Assembly: GCF_009831235.1 (NCBI RefSeq)
Contig: NZ_WUUL01000011.1
Location: forward strand, 1-64,000
Direction: 5' to 3'
DNA length: 64,000 nt
Source of the DNA: Shimazuella alba
GTDB taxonomy: Bacteria; Bacillota; Bacilli; Thermoactinomycetales; Thermoactinomycetaceae
Shown here: positions 62,600-64,000 of the stretch, piece after piece
How the letters are laid out: each line of letters starts with the position of its first letter
How positions within the stretch are numbered: the stretch's first letter is position 1
Made by a program: the position numbers and the translations under genes
The notes under the pieces: generated by a model
Databases searched by the model: none
Seen by the model: only the letters and a program-made list of their open reading frames with translations
What the model was told of the DNA's origin: nothing

Positions 62600-63832
62600 A
62601 TGAAAGTAAAGCGCGGTAGAATCGTGATATTTATTGTCCTTACTGTAATTATTCTGGGAACGGTTTTGTCAACAACAGAAACCATTTGGGGAAGGATTAC
62701 CAAAGGACTTGATTTACAGGGCGGTTTTGAAGTACTCTATCAAGCTGCTCCCAATCAAAAAGTAGATACGGATATCCTAAATCAAACTGCTAGTGCGATT
62801 CGAAATCGGATTGATATTCTTGGTGTAACAGAACCAGACATTACAATCGAACCTCCAAATCGCATCCGAGTTCAAATAGCAGGAGTGAAAGATCAGAAGA
62901 AAGCTCGTGAAATTATTGGGAAACCTGCCCAATTAACCTTTCGAGATCCTACCGGAAAGAAAGTTCTACTAAAAGGAACTGATTTAAAGCCAGGAAGTGC
63001 AAAAGTAGGATATGATCAGTCCAATCAACCTCTTGTAGAGATTCAATTAACAGATGCAAAGAAGTTTGAAAATATTACTCGAACATACATAGGACAGCCA
63101 ATGCCTATTTATCTGGATGAAAATCAGTTGAGTGCCCCAACCATTGTGCAAGCGATTCCAGGTGGGCGAGCACAGATTAGTGGTCAAGAATCTGCAGAAG
63201 CTGCACAAGATTTGGCGAGTCTATTAAATGCTGGTGCGTTGCCCATAAAACTTTCTGAAGTCCAAAGTTATGCAGTAGATGCTAGTTTGGGGGAAGAAGC
63301 ACTCCGTGACAGCTTGAAAGCTGGTGCATACGCTGTTTTAGCCATTTTTATCTTTTGTATAGGCTATTACCGTTTACCTGGTTTGATTGCAGTTATTACG
63401 CTGATTGCATATGGTTATCTTGTTTTATTGGTATTTGATGCTTTGAATATGACACTCACTCTGCCAGGGCTTGCAGCATTTATCTTGGGAATCGGGATAG
63501 CAGTAGATGCCAATATCATTATGAATGAACGAATACGAGAAGAATTAAGGCATGGAAAAAGTGTACGTTCTGCTGTGAAAACAGGATCGAGACGCTCTTT
63601 TCTCACGATCATTGATGCTCATGTCACCACTATTGTTGCTTCCCTTTTGTTGTTTTATTTTGGTACGGCAGCAGTAAAAGGATTTTCCGTTTCCTTGATT
63701 GCAGGCATTGTGGTCAGTTTATTAACCGCAGTTGCTTTATCTCGTATTATGGTTAACTTATTGGTTCAATCTAACCTGATGAACAAACCAAGGTGGTTTA
63801 ATGTGAAAGAGGATGAGATTAGTGACTTATAA
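62600..63832 (+). CDS. secD: Protein translocase subunit SecD, 410 aa
   Basis: A proton-driven accessory of the Sec machinery that helps release exported proteins. Helix 1 is IVIFIVLTVIILGTVLS, then the signature GLDLQGGFEVLYQA and an extracytoplasmic P1 domain. The C-terminal five helices contain GIGIAVDANIIMNERIREEL. Frame begins at 62558, but AAGGAG is 8 nt before ATG 62600. SecF is a separate gene here, while B. subtilis has a fused SecDF. Confidence 0.95.
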   Translation: MKVKRGRIVIFIVLTVIILGTVLSTTETIWGRITKGLDLQGGFEVLYQAAPNQKVDTDILNQTASAIRNRIDILGVTEPDITIEPPNRIRVQIAGVKDQKKAREIIGKPAQLTFRDPTGKKVLLKGTDLKPGSAKVGYDQSNQPLVEIQLTDAKKFENITRTYIGQPMPIYLDENQLSAPTIVQAIPGGRAQISGQESAEAAQDLASLLNAGALPIKLSEVQSYAVDASLGEEALRDSLKAGAYAVLAIFIFCIGYYRLPGLIAVITLIAYGYLVLLVFDALNMTLTLPGLAAFILGIGIAVDANIIMNERIREELRHGKSVRSAVKTGSRRSFLTIIDAHVTTIVASLLLFYFGTAAVKGFSVSLIAGIVVSLLTAVALSRIMVNLLVQSNLMNKPRWFNVKEDEISDL

Positions 63833-64000
63833 TATAGATTTTGTAGGGAAGCGAAAGCTATTTTTTGGTATCTCGGTTCTTCTTATCATAGCTGGAGTTG
63901 TTTCTCTATTTGTACAGCAATTAAATCTAGGGATTGACTTTGTCAGTGGTACGCGTTTAGATATTTCAATGGGAAAAGCTGTTAACATTGATCAGTCCAA
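63822..64000 (+). CDS. secF: Protein translocase subunit SecF, 5' part
   Basis: The window ends inside this gene. The visible part reads VTYNIDFVGKRKLFFGISVL and then NLGIDFVSGTRLDIS, the SecF signature. The start is probably GTG 63822, with AGAGG upstream; ATG 63813 is in the same frame. Both overlap the end of secD, which implies translational coupling. Confidence 0.93.
   Translation, partial: MTYNIDFVGKRKLFFGISVLLIIAGVVSLFVQQLNLGIDFVSGTRLDISMGKAVNIDQS

Overview
The window comes from a low-G+C, endospore-forming member of the Bacillota (class Bacilli). The right half carries the classic Bacillus-type chromosomal order: rplU-ysxB(prp)-rpmA-spo0B-obg, pheA, a spoVID/ysxE-like pair, a yebC homologue, ruvC-ruvA-ruvB-queA-tgt-yajC, then yrzE-like, yrbG-like, spoVB, comN/yrzD-like and secD-secF. 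Separate secD and secF genes (one fused gene in B. subtilis) and the many short orphan genes make Thermoactinomycetaceae a reasonable guess, but that is inference. No rRNA, tRNA or CRISPR array was seen.

Layout. 1-13 kb is accessory and heavily decayed: an alpha/beta hydrolase, a chloramphenicol acetyltransferase gene with a full translational attenuator, a frameshifted NUDIX-like gene, a ruined tyrosine recombinase, a SWIM/SNF2 helicase, transposase and orphan-gene relics, and a MerR-regulated locus whose MFS pump is dead but whose CocE-like hydrolase is intact. 13-27 kb mixes metabolic and regulatory genes (PadR-hydrolase, NagZ-type lipoprotein, EamA/LysR pair) with orphan genes, then a three-gene operon (Lgt-like membrane enzyme, radical SAM protein of the Tes/MJ0619 type, small membrane protein) and a dead TnpB with a probable omega-RNA scaffold. 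27-30 kb is the ribosomal protein/spo0B/obg cluster. 30.6-36.3 kb is a complete ribose operon (rbsR-rbsK-rbsD-rbsA-rbsC-rbsB) behind a promoter with two overlapping operators. 37-42 kb has a DUF2087/GIY-YIG operon, a TetR/VOC pair with matching operators and a small phosphatase. 42-64 kb is core: pheA, ilvE, an SGNH-ABC transporter operon, spore-coat genes, a split glutamine-dependent NAD synthetase, ruvCAB and secDF.

The two most interesting patterns are (i) the Lgt-like/Tes-like operon, which looks like a membrane-lipid modification module, and (ii) about a dozen short single-gene units scattered from 0 to 37 kb, with codon use unlike the host operons (many AAG, GAG, ATC, CTG codons), several with a recognisable promoter, a hairpin 5' leader and/or a terminator. 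They resemble phage early genes and match no family I recognise. One unit is tandemly duplicated (15.0-15.8 kb), and one appears to have cut off the end of a host gene (36.6-36.9 kb).
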